A DNA stretch of 32,360 bases from Pseudomonadota bacterium (GTDB taxonomy: Bacteria; Pseudomonadota; Gammaproteobacteria; UBA4575), in contig VXPJ01000072.1 of the NCBI GenBank assembly GCA_009839635.1, positions 1-32,360 on the forward strand, read 5' to 3'. Shown piece after piece: positions 8,714 through 17,132 of this stretch. Position numbers and translations under genes: made by a program. A model generated the notes under the pieces. It did no database searches. It had not been told where the DNA came from and was given only the letters and a program-made list of their open reading frames with translations. Every line of letters begins with the position of its first letter. Positions within the stretch are counted from its first letter, which is position 1.

Positions 8714-9598
8714 ATGCTGACAGAACCCGGGTTGAAATCCCTGAAAAAGATCTATCAGGGCAAGGTTCGAGACATTTACGAGGTCGATGGCAGGCACTGG
8801 CTGATCGTGGCCAGTGATCGTATCTCCGCCTTCGATGTGATTTTGCCCGACCCGATTCCCGGAAAAGGCATTGTGCTTACCACGATGTCCAACTTCTGGT
8901 TTCAGCGGTTTGAAAACCTGGTGGACAACCACCTCAGCGAAATCCCTCTTGAAGCCGTCATCAAAGACGAGCAGGAACTAAGGGTCCTTGCAGGGCGCAG
9001 CGTTGTCGTGCAAAAGCTCAAGGCACTGCCATTCGAAGCCATCGTACGGGGCTACGTCATCGGCTCAGGCTGGAAGGAATACCAGCAGACCGGCATGATC
9101 TGCGGAGTGCCCTTGCCCGAAAATCTGAAACTGGCGCAGGCGCTCGAAGAGCCTATCTTCACACCGTCTACCAAGGCCAGGGTCGGGGAACACGACATCA
9201 ACGTGCGCTTCGAGGAGGTCGTCAAGCTGGTCGGCAAAGACATTGCCGGGCGCGTGCGGGATATCAGCATACAGATTTACCGGCATGCGGCCGAATATGC
9301 CTGGCAGCGCGGCATCATCGTTGCGGACACGAAATTTGAATTCGGCCTGGACAGTCAGGAGAACATCGTCTTGATGGACGAGTTGCTGACTTCGGACTCG
9401 TCACGATTCTGGCCAAGGGATTCCTATGTTCCGGGCAAAAATCCGAAAAGCCTCGACAAGCAGTATGTGCGTGACTATCTCGAAACGCTGGACTGGAACA
9501 AGCAGAAACCGGGGCCCCGATTGCCCAAAGAAGTGATCGAGAACACCAGCAAGAAATACCGGGAAGCCTGCGAGCAGTTAACCGGGGTCAGGCTCTGA
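8714..9598 (+). CDS. purC: Phosphoribosylaminoimidazole-succinocarboxamide synthase (SAICAR synthetase)
   Basis: PurC couples CAIR to aspartate with ATP hydrolysis, directly after the PurE step encoded on the other strand. The 294-residue protein from the ATG at 8714 contains YQGKVRDIY (14-22), SDRISAFD (34-41), VVVQKLKALPFEAIVRGY (shortened core LPFEAIVRGY), STKARVGEHDIN and DTKFEFG, all conserved in the long, fungal-like PurC type also common in proteobacteria. The frame runs upstream to 8597 without family similarity. bioD follows after 13 bases. Confidence 0.96.
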   Translation: MLTEPGLKSLKKIYQGKVRDIYEVDGRHWLIVASDRISAFDVILPDPIPGKGIVLTTMSNFWFQRFENLVDNHLSEIPLEAVIKDEQELRVLAGRSVVVQKLKALPFEAIVRGYVIGSGWKEYQQTGMICGVPLPENLKLAQALEEPIFTPSTKARVGEHDINVRFEEVVKLVGKDIAGRVRDISIQIYRHAAEYAWQRGIIVADTKFEFGLDSQENIVLMDELLTSDSSRFWPRDSYVPGKNPKSLDKQYVRDYLETLDWNKQKPGPRLPKEVIENTSKKYREACEQLTGVRL

Positions 9599-9611
9599 TC
9601 ATTGCATCATC

Positions 9612-10298
9612 ATGACCCCGCGCAAAGGAATATTCATCACGGGCACAGACACCGACGCCGGCAAGACCTATGTCGGCACACAGATCGTAAGCTTGCTGCA
9701 CCAGGACAAGATCAATGCCGTACCCCGAAAACCCGTCGAATCCGGATGCAAACGGGTAGGCGATGAACTGGTACCGCAAGATGCGGTTCAGTACTACGAG
9801 GCAGCCAACCGGAAATTCGCGCTCTCGGAGCTCTGTCCCTTTCGCTTCGAGCCTGCGATCTCGCCACAACGTGCAGCACGCCTAGCCCACCAACCCGTTT
9901 ACACAGAAGAATTGCATGCAAAATGCATACAGGGCACCGGGCGCGATGATTTTCTTGTCGTCGAAGGCGCGGGGGGATTTTATTCGCCGCTTTGCGAAGA
10001 CGGCACGAACGCAAGTCTTGCCAAACGACTCGGCCTGCCTGTTTTGCTGGTTGCGAATGACAAACTTGGCTGCATCAACCATGTCTTGCTGACCGTCGAG
10101 GCGATTCATTCCCACGGGCTGTCGGTATGTGCCGTGATCCTGAGTCAAACGAGTGCGGGTGACACTCCCGTCATGGACAACTGCGAAGATCTGGGCCTGC
10201 TGCTCGAGGTGCCGCTTTTCAGCTTTTTCCACCAGGAAAGGCTACAGGAGGCCACAGACAAAGCCACCCTCATCCTGCAGACAGTTAGGCGCCATTAA
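9612..10298 (+). CDS. bioD: ATP-dependent dethiobiotin synthetase
   Basis: BioD closes the ureido ring of dethiobiotin from diaminopelargonic acid, CO2 and ATP, the penultimate step of biotin synthesis. The 228 residues contain the P-loop GTDTDAGKT (11-19), the PRKPVESG segment with the substrate-contacting lysine, VVEGAGGFYSPL and VANDKLGCINH. The gene follows purC by 13 bases, away from the other bio genes, none of which is in the window. The ribosome site is weak (no clear GGAG), suggesting low or coupled translation. Its TAA overlaps the A-tract of the terminator hairpin that follows. Confidence 0.93.
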   Translation: MTPRKGIFITGTDTDAGKTYVGTQIVSLLHQDKINAVPRKPVESGCKRVGDELVPQDAVQYYEAANRKFALSELCPFRFEPAISPQRAARLAHQPVYTEELHAKCIQGTGRDDFLVVEGAGGFYSPLCEDGTNASLAKRLGLPVLLVANDKLGCINHVLLTVEAIHSHGLSVCAVILSQTSAGDTPVMDNCEDLGLLLEVPLFSFFHQERLQEATDKATLILQTVRRH

Positions 10299-10331
10299 AA
10301 AAGGGATCGCGACCCTTGTCCGCGACCCCTT
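10297..10331 (-). terminator. Rho-independent terminator of glnK-amtB at the bioD-amtB convergence
   Basis: An 11-bp stem pairs 10301-10311 with 10321-10331 around a 9-base loop. On the plus strand it has one A-C mismatch, which becomes a G-U wobble in the minus-strand transcript. The minus-strand stem is followed by six Ts (plus-strand A-tract 10297-10302), whereas the plus side has only TCTGTT. It should therefore terminate amtB transcription best and bioD more weakly. Confidence 0.75.
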
Positions 10332-10359
10332 CTGTTCCCGATACGGCCCCTCAGCGGGA

Positions 10360-11658
10360 CTACATGTTGTAGCCGGCTTCCTCGTGCTGCGTGATGTCTA
10401 GGCCTTCGGTTTCCTGCTGGTCATCCACACGCAGTCCAACGACTACCTTGATGATCTGCAGGATCACAAAGGTAGCGATGATGGTCCATACCAGCACGGC
10501 AAGAATACCCTGGGACTGGACCCACAACTGCTGACCCATGGTCACGCCTTCGGCCAGCCCGGCTCCACCGAATTGTTCAGCCACCAGGATGCCGCAGAGA
10601 AACGTGCCCAGTATCCCGCCGATTCCATGCACCGGGAACACATCCAGGGAGTCGTCAATCTGCAGGACCCGTTTGAGGTAGTTGGTTGCAGTAAAGCAGA
10701 CGAGACCAGCAACTGCACCAATGATAAGCGCCCCCAGCGGCCCGACAAAACCGGAGGCCGGCGTGATGCTGCCGAGACCGGCCACCATACCTGTTACGAT
10801 TCCAAGCACGCTGGGCTTGCCGTAGCGAACCCACTCCGCGAACATCCAGACCAGTGATGCCGTAGCAGCGCTGAGATGCGTGACCAGCATGGCCATTCCC
10901 GCATCCTGGTTGGCAGCAACTGCACTTCCAGCGTTGAAACCGAACCATCCTACCCAAAGCATCCCAGCCCCGGTCACGGACATCGTCAAGTTATGCGGCG
11001 GCATAGCCGTTCTCGGAAATCCCTTGCGCTTGCCGAGCACCATGGCAGCAACAATTGCACCCGTTCCTGCCGTCAAGTGAACGACCAGCCCGCCAGCAAA
11101 ATCCAGTATGCCTTTCTCACCGAGCCAGCCGCCTCCCCACACCCAGTGGCAAACCGGCAGATAGACTAGCAGCAGCCACAATGCCGTGAACCACAGCATG
11201 GCGGAAAACTTCATGCGCTCTGCAAAACCACCGACGACAAGCGCCGGGGTGATGATGGCAAAGGTCAACTGGAACATAACGAACACGGTTTCCGGGATCG
11301 TGCCGCTCATCGAGTCCCGGGTAACCTCGGACAAAAATGCGTTGGACAGTCCCCCCAGCCAGTTGTTCATGCCGCCGCCGTCACTGAACGCCAGGCTGTA
11401 CCCGAACACCAGCCACAAAAGGGAGACCAGGCAGGTAATCGTAAAGCATTGCATCAGCACCGACAGCACATTCTTGCTACGCACCAGACCTGCATAAAAC
11501 AGCGACAATCCGGGAATGGTCATAAACAGTACCAGTGCAGTGGAAGTCAGTATCCAGGCCGTATCCCCGGTATCCAGGGCAGATTCAGCCAGCACGACAG
11601 ACGGCAGCGCACAGGCGAAAATGGCAAAAAGGCATAGGCTCTTATGTAGTGTTCTCAT
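10360..11658 (-). CDS. amtB: Ammonium transporter
   Basis: AmtB conducts ammonium across the inner membrane as a trimer. The 432-residue protein opens with a signal peptide ending near VVLAES (24/25) and then has the eleven-helix Amt core. Recognisable parts are PGLSLFYAGLVRSKN, DFAGGLVVHLTAG with the conserved Asp and one pore His, and FPVHGIGGILGTFLCG with the second pore His. It lies 18 bases after glnK, the classical pair in which GlnK blocks AmtB when nitrogen is plentiful. GGGGA lies upstream of the ATG. A hairpin terminator follows the stop. Confidence 0.97.
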   Translation of the reverse strand: MRTLHKSLCLFAIFACALPSVVLAESALDTGDTAWILTSTALVLFMTIPGLSLFYAGLVRSKNVLSVLMQCFTITCLVSLLWLVFGYSLAFSDGGGMNNWLGGLSNAFLSEVTRDSMSGTIPETVFVMFQLTFAIITPALVVGGFAERMKFSAMLWFTALWLLLVYLPVCHWVWGGGWLGEKGILDFAGGLVVHLTAGTGAIVAAMVLGKRKGFPRTAMPPHNLTMSVTGAGMLWVGWFGFNAGSAVAANQDAGMAMLVTHLSAATASLVWMFAEWVRYGKPSVLGIVTGMVAGLGSITPASGFVGPLGALIIGAVAGLVCFTATNYLKRVLQIDDSLDVFPVHGIGGILGTFLCGILVAEQFGGAGLAEGVTMGQQLWVQSQGILAVLVWTIIATFVILQIIKVVVGLRVDDQQETEGLDITQHEEAGYNM

Positions 11659-11676
11659 TGGTTGTCCCCGTAGCTC

Positions 11677-12015
11677 CTAGAGTGCATCGATTCCGGTTTC
11701 GCCGGTACGGATCCGTGTGACCTGTTCGACGCTGGTCACAAAAATTTTCCCGTCACCGATTTTCCCGGTGTTGGCTGTCCTGATGATTGCCTCGACCACC
11801 GATTCCACACGGTCTTCCGGGACTCCAATTTCAATTTTTATCTTGGGAAGAAAGTCCACGACATATTCGGCTCCACGATAAAGCTCAGCGTGTCCTTTCT
11901 GGCGGCCATAGCCCTTGACTTCAGTTACGGTCAGGCCCTGGATGTCAATTTCTGACAAGGCCTCCCGTACATCATCAAGTTTGAATGGCTTAATGATGGC
12001 CGTGATCATCTTCAT
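11677..12015 (-). CDS. glnK: Nitrogen regulatory protein P-II
   Basis: A 112-residue PII signalling trimer that senses 2-oxoglutarate, ATP/ADP and, through uridylylation, glutamine. Visible are MKMITAIIKPFKLDDVREAL, the T-loop with GHAELYRGAEY placing the uridylylation target at Tyr51, and the nucleotide-binding TGKIGDGKIFV. Linkage to amtB supports calling it GlnK rather than GlnB. AAGGAG lies nine bases upstream of the ATG and adjoins a perfect 12-bp palindrome. Confidence 0.96.
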   Translation of the reverse strand: MKMITAIIKPFKLDDVREALSEIDIQGLTVTEVKGYGRQKGHAELYRGAEYVVDFLPKIKIEIGVPEDRVESVVEAIIRTANTGKIGDGKIFVTSVEQVTRIRTGETGIDAL

Positions 12016-12027
12016 GGCAATACTCCT

Positions 12028-12039
12028 TCACATATGTGA
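12028..12039. promoter_or_regulatory. Perfect 12-bp palindrome at the glnK ribosome-binding site
   Basis: TCACATATGTGA reads identically on both strands and its minus-strand end runs into the AAGGAG that serves glnK. A bound protein here, or a short RNA hairpin, could affect glnK translation or elongation. It has the half-sites of a CRP site in the reverse order, so it is not a CRP consensus. Function is not known. Confidence 0.4.
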
Positions 12040-12114
12040 CTTCTGCAATACACGTATAAATCGTTGCGGCATTCGGTGTGTGGCTGAACCGGCGGGCGTT
12101 TTTGACCACCGGAA

Positions 12115-12131
12115 ATTATAGGCAGATTATA
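12115..12131 (-). promoter_or_regulatory. Possible -10 elements for glnK-amtB: two TATAAT hexamers 11 bases apart
   Basis: On the minus strand TATAAT occurs at 12131-12126 and again at 12120-12115, about 100 bases before glnK. Neither has a good -35 hexamer at 16-18 bases, so an activator would probably be needed. No GG-N10-GC sigma-54 element was found in the 184-base gap 12016-12199. Confidence 0.35.
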
Positions 12132-12199
12132 CACGGGCACACCGCGTGCTTTGCCGGCATGGCATGAATTTGTCATTGCAGGCCGTGCATCCGTCCCGT

Positions 12200-13225
12200 C
12201 TAGGCCGCCTGGCTCTCCGCAGCATCCGTGTACTTTCCAAGGGCCGCTGAGCCGTTGCAGCGGGCGCGCCAGAGCAAAGCCTGCTGGGCCTTTTCCACGT
12301 TGGCGCTGTCGCCGTTCCAAACTTGCATCGCCGTCTGCTGCAAGGCACGCCCGTAGGAAAACGTCAGTGCCCAGGGCTTGGTGCGTTCCGACAGATTTAT
12401 GGCATTGAGATGCTGGCTTGCTTCCTGGTCGGTTTGTCCGCCTGACAGAAAAGCGATACCGGGCACCGCCGCAGGCACCGTGTTCTGCAGGCAGCGCACC
12501 GTCTGCTCTGCAACGGTTTTCACATCTGCACGGGCACTGTTCGAGGCACCCGAAATCACCATGCTGGGCTTGAGCACTATCCCTTCCAGCGCAACTCCCT
12601 GGTTTTTGAGCTGGTAGAAGACGACCCGCTGGGTGAGTTCCGTCACTTCATAGCAGCGTTCGATGGAATGGTCCCCATCCATGAGCACCTCCGGCTCCAC
12701 GATGGGAACGAGCCCTGCCTCCTGGCTGATGCACGCATAGCGGGCCAAGGCATGGGCGTTCGCCTCGACGCAGGCCCAGCTGGGCATCCCTTCTCCGATG
12801 GTGATGACTGCGCGCCATTTGGAAAATCGTGCACCCAGTTTGTAATACTCGGCACAGCGCTCGCGCAGCCCGTCCAGCCCATGAGTCACCAACTCGTTCT
12901 CGCACCCCGCCAGGGGTTTTGCGCCTGCATCCACCTTGATCCCCGGGATAATGCCCTTGTCCGACAGATGTTCCGCAAACGGTGTCCCCGCCAGGGTATT
13001 TTGTCGGATGGTCTCGTCAAACAGAATCGCGCCACTGACGTAGTCGGACAGCCCGGGTGCAGTGACCAGCATGTCCCGATAGGCCTGGCGCATGGGTTCG
13101 GTGGTGGGGATGCCAAGTTTCTCGAAGCGCTTGTTGCAGGTTGGATGGCTTTCATCCATGGCGAGAATCCCTCGCCCTGGCGCCACCATGGCATGTGCGA
13201 TCTTGTTCAGTTCCTCAATATTCAT
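12200..13225 (-). CDS. fba: Class I (Schiff-base) fructose-bisphosphate aldolase
   Basis: This enzyme splits or forms fructose 1,6-bisphosphate through a lysine Schiff base. It is of the eukaryote-like class I type rather than the metal-dependent class II enzyme of E. coli. The 341 residues contain GRGILAMDES (18-26 with Asp24), ARFSKWRAV (Lys136), IVEPEVLMDGDH (Glu178) and VLKPSMV with the Schiff-base Lys219. SGGQTDQEAS is the phosphate-binding loop. AGGAG precedes the ATG by about eight bases. It is the last gene of tkt-gap-pgk-pyk-fba and lies 72 bases after pyk. Confidence 0.95.
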   Translation of the reverse strand: MNIEELNKIAHAMVAPGRGILAMDESHPTCNKRFEKLGIPTTEPMRQAYRDMLVTAPGLSDYVSGAILFDETIRQNTLAGTPFAEHLSDKGIIPGIKVDAGAKPLAGCENELVTHGLDGLRERCAEYYKLGARFSKWRAVITIGEGMPSWACVEANAHALARYACISQEAGLVPIVEPEVLMDGDHSIERCYEVTELTQRVVFYQLKNQGVALEGIVLKPSMVISGASNSARADVKTVAEQTVRCLQNTVPAAVPGIAFLSGGQTDQEASQHLNAINLSERTKPWALTFSYGRALQQTAMQVWNGDSANVEKAQQALLWRARCNGSAALGKYTDAAESQAA

Positions 13226-13297
13226 ACGGTTTCTCCTAATACGCGTAACAGGTTTTGCAACCGGCAGGCAGCTTTACATGCCCTCCAACACCCACAC

Positions 13298-14776
13298 TCA
13301 TTCCGGTTCTATCAAATGCCCGACACGAACGATTTTCAGTGCATTCGTACCCCCGTCTACCCCGATCAAATCGCCTTTGGTAATGATGACCAAGTCATTT
13401 TCTTGTACAACGCCACAGCGAAGCAGGACGTCGATTGCATTTTTGTTGACCTCCGCATGCGAGCGGCTGAGGATTTCCATGGGGGCCGGATAGACCCCTT
13501 TGTACAGGGTCACCCTGCGCAGGGTTTTCTCATGCTGTGTCAACGCATAGATGGGAATTTCCGAGCTGATTCGAGACATCCACAGGGCCGTGGAGCCCGA
13601 CTCCGTCAATGCGGCAATCGCCGCGACATTCAGATAGTTTGCGGTGTACATCGTCGCCATGGCGATAGCCTCGTCAACCCTTTCGAATCTCGAATACATG
13701 CGATGATCCGATCCCGTATTCAAGATCCGCCGTTCCGAGGCCAGGCAGGTACGGTGCATGGCCTTGACGGACTGAACCGGATATTCCCCCACTGCGGTTT
13801 CGCCTGAAAGCATCACCGCATCGGTTCCATCCAGCACGGCATTGGCCACATCCGATACTTCCGCACGGGTCGGGATCGGGCTGTAGGTCATGGACTCCAT
13901 CATTTGCGTTGCAGTGATCGCGATACGGTTCTTTTCATGAGCCCGGTCAATCAGCAACTTCTGCACACCCGGCACTTCCGCATCACCGATTTCAACGCCG
14001 AGGTCCCCGCGGCCAATCATGATCGCGTCGCACTCGTCGAGGATTTCATCGATCGCATCCAGGGCTTCCGTGCGCTCGATCTTTGCAATGATCCCCCCGC
14101 AGCCCCCGGCTTCAACGAACAACTTCCTGGCCTGCCTGACATCCTCGGCCGAGCGGGGAAACGAAACGGCCAGGTAGTCGATGTCCAGCTTCACGGCATC
14201 GCGAATGTCTTGGCGGTCTTTGTCTGTCAGTGTCGCAACAGCCAGCCCCCCTCCCTGGCGGTTGATTCCCTTGCTGCTGAGGAGTTCTCCCCCCGTGACG
14301 ACTTCGTTATGGATCTTGCCCTCGGCAACCTCGGTGACCCTCAGTACGATCCGTCCGTCATCAATCAACAGGTGGTCGCCTGCGATCAGATCCTTCGCAA
14401 GCCCCCTGTACGTGGTTCCAACGGCCGTTTCATCCCCCTGGTCGAGCGGCAGGTTCGTATCAATACAGAATGCCGTGCCGGCATCTAGGTGAACCCGCTT
14501 GTCCCTGAAAGCCCCGATCCTGATCTTTGCACCCTGCAGATCTCCGAGCACGCCCACCTCATGGTGTTTTTCCTTGCTCAGCCTGCGCAAGGTTTCAATG
14601 CGCCATGCATTTTCCTCGTAGGTGCTGTGTGAAAAGTTAAGACGCACGAGATCGATGCCGACATCGATCAGGCCGGCCATGATCTGCTCGCTGTCGGTGG
14701 CAGGCCCTAGGGTTGCAATGATTTTGGTATGCCGGAAAATCGTTTTCCTGTCGCGGGCTTCCGTATTCGACTCCAT
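13298..14776 (-). CDS. pyk: Pyruvate kinase
   Basis: Pyruvate kinase makes pyruvate and ATP from phosphoenolpyruvate. From the ATG at 14776 (GGGAA upstream) the protein has 492 residues; the frame continues to a GTG at 14806 with no family support. Family signatures are FRHTKIIATLGPAT near the N-terminus, the B-domain between about 85 and 175, GIIAKIERTEAL with the catalytic lysine, MIGRGDLGVEIG, and LSGETAVGEYPV. The C-terminal regulatory domain ends with an isoform-typical VVEN-like segment (VQENDLVIITKGD). The gene sits between pgk and fba in a glycolytic cluster. Confidence 0.95.
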   Translation of the reverse strand: MESNTEARDRKTIFRHTKIIATLGPATDSEQIMAGLIDVGIDLVRLNFSHSTYEENAWRIETLRRLSKEKHHEVGVLGDLQGAKIRIGAFRDKRVHLDAGTAFCIDTNLPLDQGDETAVGTTYRGLAKDLIAGDHLLIDDGRIVLRVTEVAEGKIHNEVVTGGELLSSKGINRQGGGLAVATLTDKDRQDIRDAVKLDIDYLAVSFPRSAEDVRQARKLFVEAGGCGGIIAKIERTEALDAIDEILDECDAIMIGRGDLGVEIGDAEVPGVQKLLIDRAHEKNRIAITATQMMESMTYSPIPTRAEVSDVANAVLDGTDAVMLSGETAVGEYPVQSVKAMHRTCLASERRILNTGSDHRMYSRFERVDEAIAMATMYTANYLNVAAIAALTESGSTALWMSRISSEIPIYALTQHEKTLRRVTLYKGVYPAPMEILSRSHAEVNKNAIDVLLRCGVVQENDLVIITKGDLIGVDGGTNALKIVRVGHLIEPE

Positions 14777-14863
14777 GTCAGTTCCCGGCACCGCGTAGCG
14801 CCGCACAGGGCAGTGCGAATGAATCGTTCCAGTCGATGAGTATGCTGCGGGTAATTCTACGCA

Positions 14864-16027
14864 CTAGCGATTTGCTCTTTGCTCCAAAATGCCAACGGCG
14901 GGCAGGACTTTCCCTTCCAGATATTCAAGAAACGCGCCGCCTCCGGTGGAGATGTACGAAATACGGTCTCCCAGATCAAACAACTCGATTGCAGCCAGCG
15001 TATCACCGCCTCCGGCGATCGAGAACGCCTGGCTCTCGGCAACGGCCTTGGCCATGATCTCCGTACCCTTTGAAAAGGCTTCAAGCTCAAACACTCCCAC
15101 CGGGCCATTCCATATAATTGTACCCGCATTGGACAGGCAGGATGCCAGTCTTTTCAACGAGTCGGGACCAAAGTCCAGGATCATGTCATCCGGACCAACC
15201 GCATCCACCGGCTTCGTGGTGGCCGTGGCAGCTTCGGAAACCTCGGTGGCACAAACAACGTCCACCGGCAGCGGAATCTCCTTCTTCCGGCGAACGCCTT
15301 CCTCAAGCAGATCCCTGGCGATGCCCAGCTGGTCTTTCTCGTACAGGGAATTGCCGACCGGCTTGCCCGCCGCCGCCAGAAAAGTGTTGGCGATGCCCCC
15401 GCCCACAATCAGCTGATCCACCTTGCTCAGCAGCGATTTCAGAATTTTCAGTTTCGTTGAAACTTTCGAGCCTCCCACAATTCCGACCAGTGGCCTGTCC
15501 GGCATGGCCAGGGACTTGTCGAGCGCATGCAGCTCCTTCTCCAGCAACGGACCCGCGCATGCGACAGGAGCGTACTTGGCCACACCGTGGGTCGAAGCCT
15601 GTGCACGGTGGGCGGTTCCGAACGCATCCATCACGTAGACATCGCACAGGCCCGCAATCTTTCGTGCAAGCCGTTCATCATTGCCAAGCTCGCCGACCTG
15701 GAACCGCACGTTTTCACACAGGGTGAGTTGGCCTGCCTCGGCATCGATGCCCTCCAGCCAGTTTTTCTCAAAATGCACCTCAAAGCCGCACTGGTCCTCA
15801 AGATATTCTGCAACCGGCAAAAGGGAGAACTCCTCGTCCCAGCGTCCTTCATCAGGACGCCCCCTGTGGGAAAGCAGTATGACGCTGGCACCCTGCTCCA
15901 TGGCCAGACGAATCGTCGGCAGGGCGGCCTCGATGCGCTTGGCACTGGCCACCCGCCCGTTTTTCACGGGCACATTCAGGTCCTCGCGGATCAGCACACG
16001 GCGACCCGCGAGATCGAGGTCCGTCAT
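14864..16027 (-). CDS. pgk: Phosphoglycerate kinase
   Basis: Pgk interconverts 1,3-bisphosphoglycerate/ADP and 3-phosphoglycerate/ATP. I choose the ATG at 16027 (387 residues, MTDLDLAGRRVLIREDLNVP); a GTG nine bases further upstream is also possible, and neither has a clear ribosome site. Visible are RVLIREDLNVP, LLSHRGRPDE, the hinge VGIVGGSKVSTK, the nucleotide-binding GGGIANTFLAA and C-terminal GGGDTLAA and STGGGAFLEYLEG. It follows gap by 66 bases and precedes pyk by 87. Confidence 0.96.
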   Translation of the reverse strand: MTDLDLAGRRVLIREDLNVPVKNGRVASAKRIEAALPTIRLAMEQGASVILLSHRGRPDEGRWDEEFSLLPVAEYLEDQCGFEVHFEKNWLEGIDAEAGQLTLCENVRFQVGELGNDERLARKIAGLCDVYVMDAFGTAHRAQASTHGVAKYAPVACAGPLLEKELHALDKSLAMPDRPLVGIVGGSKVSTKLKILKSLLSKVDQLIVGGGIANTFLAAAGKPVGNSLYEKDQLGIARDLLEEGVRRKKEIPLPVDVVCATEVSEAATATTKPVDAVGPDDMILDFGPDSLKRLASCLSNAGTIIWNGPVGVFELEAFSKGTEIMAKAVAESQAFSIAGGGDTLAAIELFDLGDRISYISTGGGAFLEYLEGKVLPAVGILEQRANR

Positions 16028-16093
16028 GCTTAACACTGACCGGGTCCGGGGATCAAGCTGTGTGTTGTCGAGTTGCGGGAACCGGGCAATGTG

Positions 16094-17098
16094 TCACTTG
16101 GCATTCATCAGTGCAAGGGTCGTATCCAGCATGCGGTTGGAAAATCCCCACTCGTTGTCATACCAGGAACAGACCTTCACATTGCGCCCGCCCATCACCT
16201 TGGTCAGGGAGGCATCGAAGTTGGAGGAGTGGGAGTCATGGTTGAAGTCCACCGACACCAGGGGTGCGTCCACATACTCCAGCACCTGTCCGTCTGCCGC
16301 TTCGCGCATGACGGAATTGACTTCGTCAACGCTGGTGTCACGGGCCGCCAGAAACGTCAGGTCCACCAGTGAAACATTGATGGTCGGAACGCGGATCGCG
16401 AAGCCGTCAAGCTTGCCGTTCAGCTCGGGCAACACCAGGCCCACCGCGGAAGCCGCCCCGGTCTGGGTCGGGATCATGGACATGGTGGCCGAACGTGCAC
16501 GGCGCAAATCGGTATGGTAGAGATCCGTCAGCACCTGATCATTGGTGTAGGCATGCACGGTGGTCATCACGCCGTTTTCGAGGCCGATTTTCTCATGCAG
16601 CGGCTTCACCATCGGTGCCAGGCAGTTGGTGGTGCATGAGGCGTTGGAAATCACCGTGTGCTCGGCGCTCAGGATGTCGTGATTGACGCCGTATACAACC
16701 GTGGCATCCACATCCTTGCCGCCCGGTGCAGAAATGATGACCTTTTTGGCGCCGGCCTTGAGGTGCGCCGAGGCCTTCTCCTTGCTGGCAAAAAAGCCCG
16801 TGCTCTCGTGTACGACATCGATGTTCAACTCGCCCCAGGGGAGTTGGCCCGGGTCCCGTTCGGCATACACACGGATACGGTCTCCATTGATGACCATGTA
16901 TTCACCATCGACCTCGACCGTGCCGTTAAACCTGCCATGCGCGGTGTCAAAGCGGGTCAGGTGTGCATTGGTATTCGCATCACCCAGGTCGTTGATTGCA
17001 ACCACCTCGATTTCCGTGTTGCGGCCCGACTCGTACAGTGCCCGCAGGATATTCCTGCCAATCCGCCCGTAGCCATTAATTGCAAGTCTTATAGTCAT
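16094..17098 (-). CDS. gap: Glyceraldehyde-3-phosphate dehydrogenase, type I
   Basis: Gap oxidises glyceraldehyde 3-phosphate to 1,3-bisphosphoglycerate with NAD(P), or the reverse in gluconeogenesis and the Calvin cycle. The 334-residue protein begins at the ATG 17098, preceded by GGAGAAAGTG. NGYGRIGRN (8-16) is the coenzyme loop, INDLGDANTNAHL (35-47) the region that helps set coenzyme choice, and SNASCTTNCLAP carries the catalytic Cys155. LTFLAARDTSVDEVN and SWYDNEWGFSNR are also typical. The frame is open to 17266 but without similarity. It lies 34 bases after tkt. Confidence 0.97.
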   Translation of the reverse strand: MTIRLAINGYGRIGRNILRALYESGRNTEIEVVAINDLGDANTNAHLTRFDTAHGRFNGTVEVDGEYMVINGDRIRVYAERDPGQLPWGELNIDVVHESTGFFASKEKASAHLKAGAKKVIISAPGGKDVDATVVYGVNHDILSAEHTVISNASCTTNCLAPMVKPLHEKIGLENGVMTTVHAYTNDQVLTDLYHTDLRRARSATMSMIPTQTGAASAVGLVLPELNGKLDGFAIRVPTINVSLVDLTFLAARDTSVDEVNSVMREAADGQVLEYVDAPLVSVDFNHDSHSSNFDASLTKVMGGRNVKVCSWYDNEWGFSNRMLDTTLALMNAK

Positions 17099-17132
17099 CA
17101 CTTTCTCCGTACTTATCTCGAAAACAAAGCAT

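Noticed and set aside
12016..12199. Sigma-54 promoter for glnK
   Set aside because: No GG-N10-GC pair found on the minus strand; the nearest has spacings of 8 or 11.
12668..13807. 379-codon plus-strand frame opposite fba and pyk
   Set aside because: It spans two well-supported genes on the other strand, has low-complexity His/Arg/Gln-rich content and no family signature; an antisense shadow.
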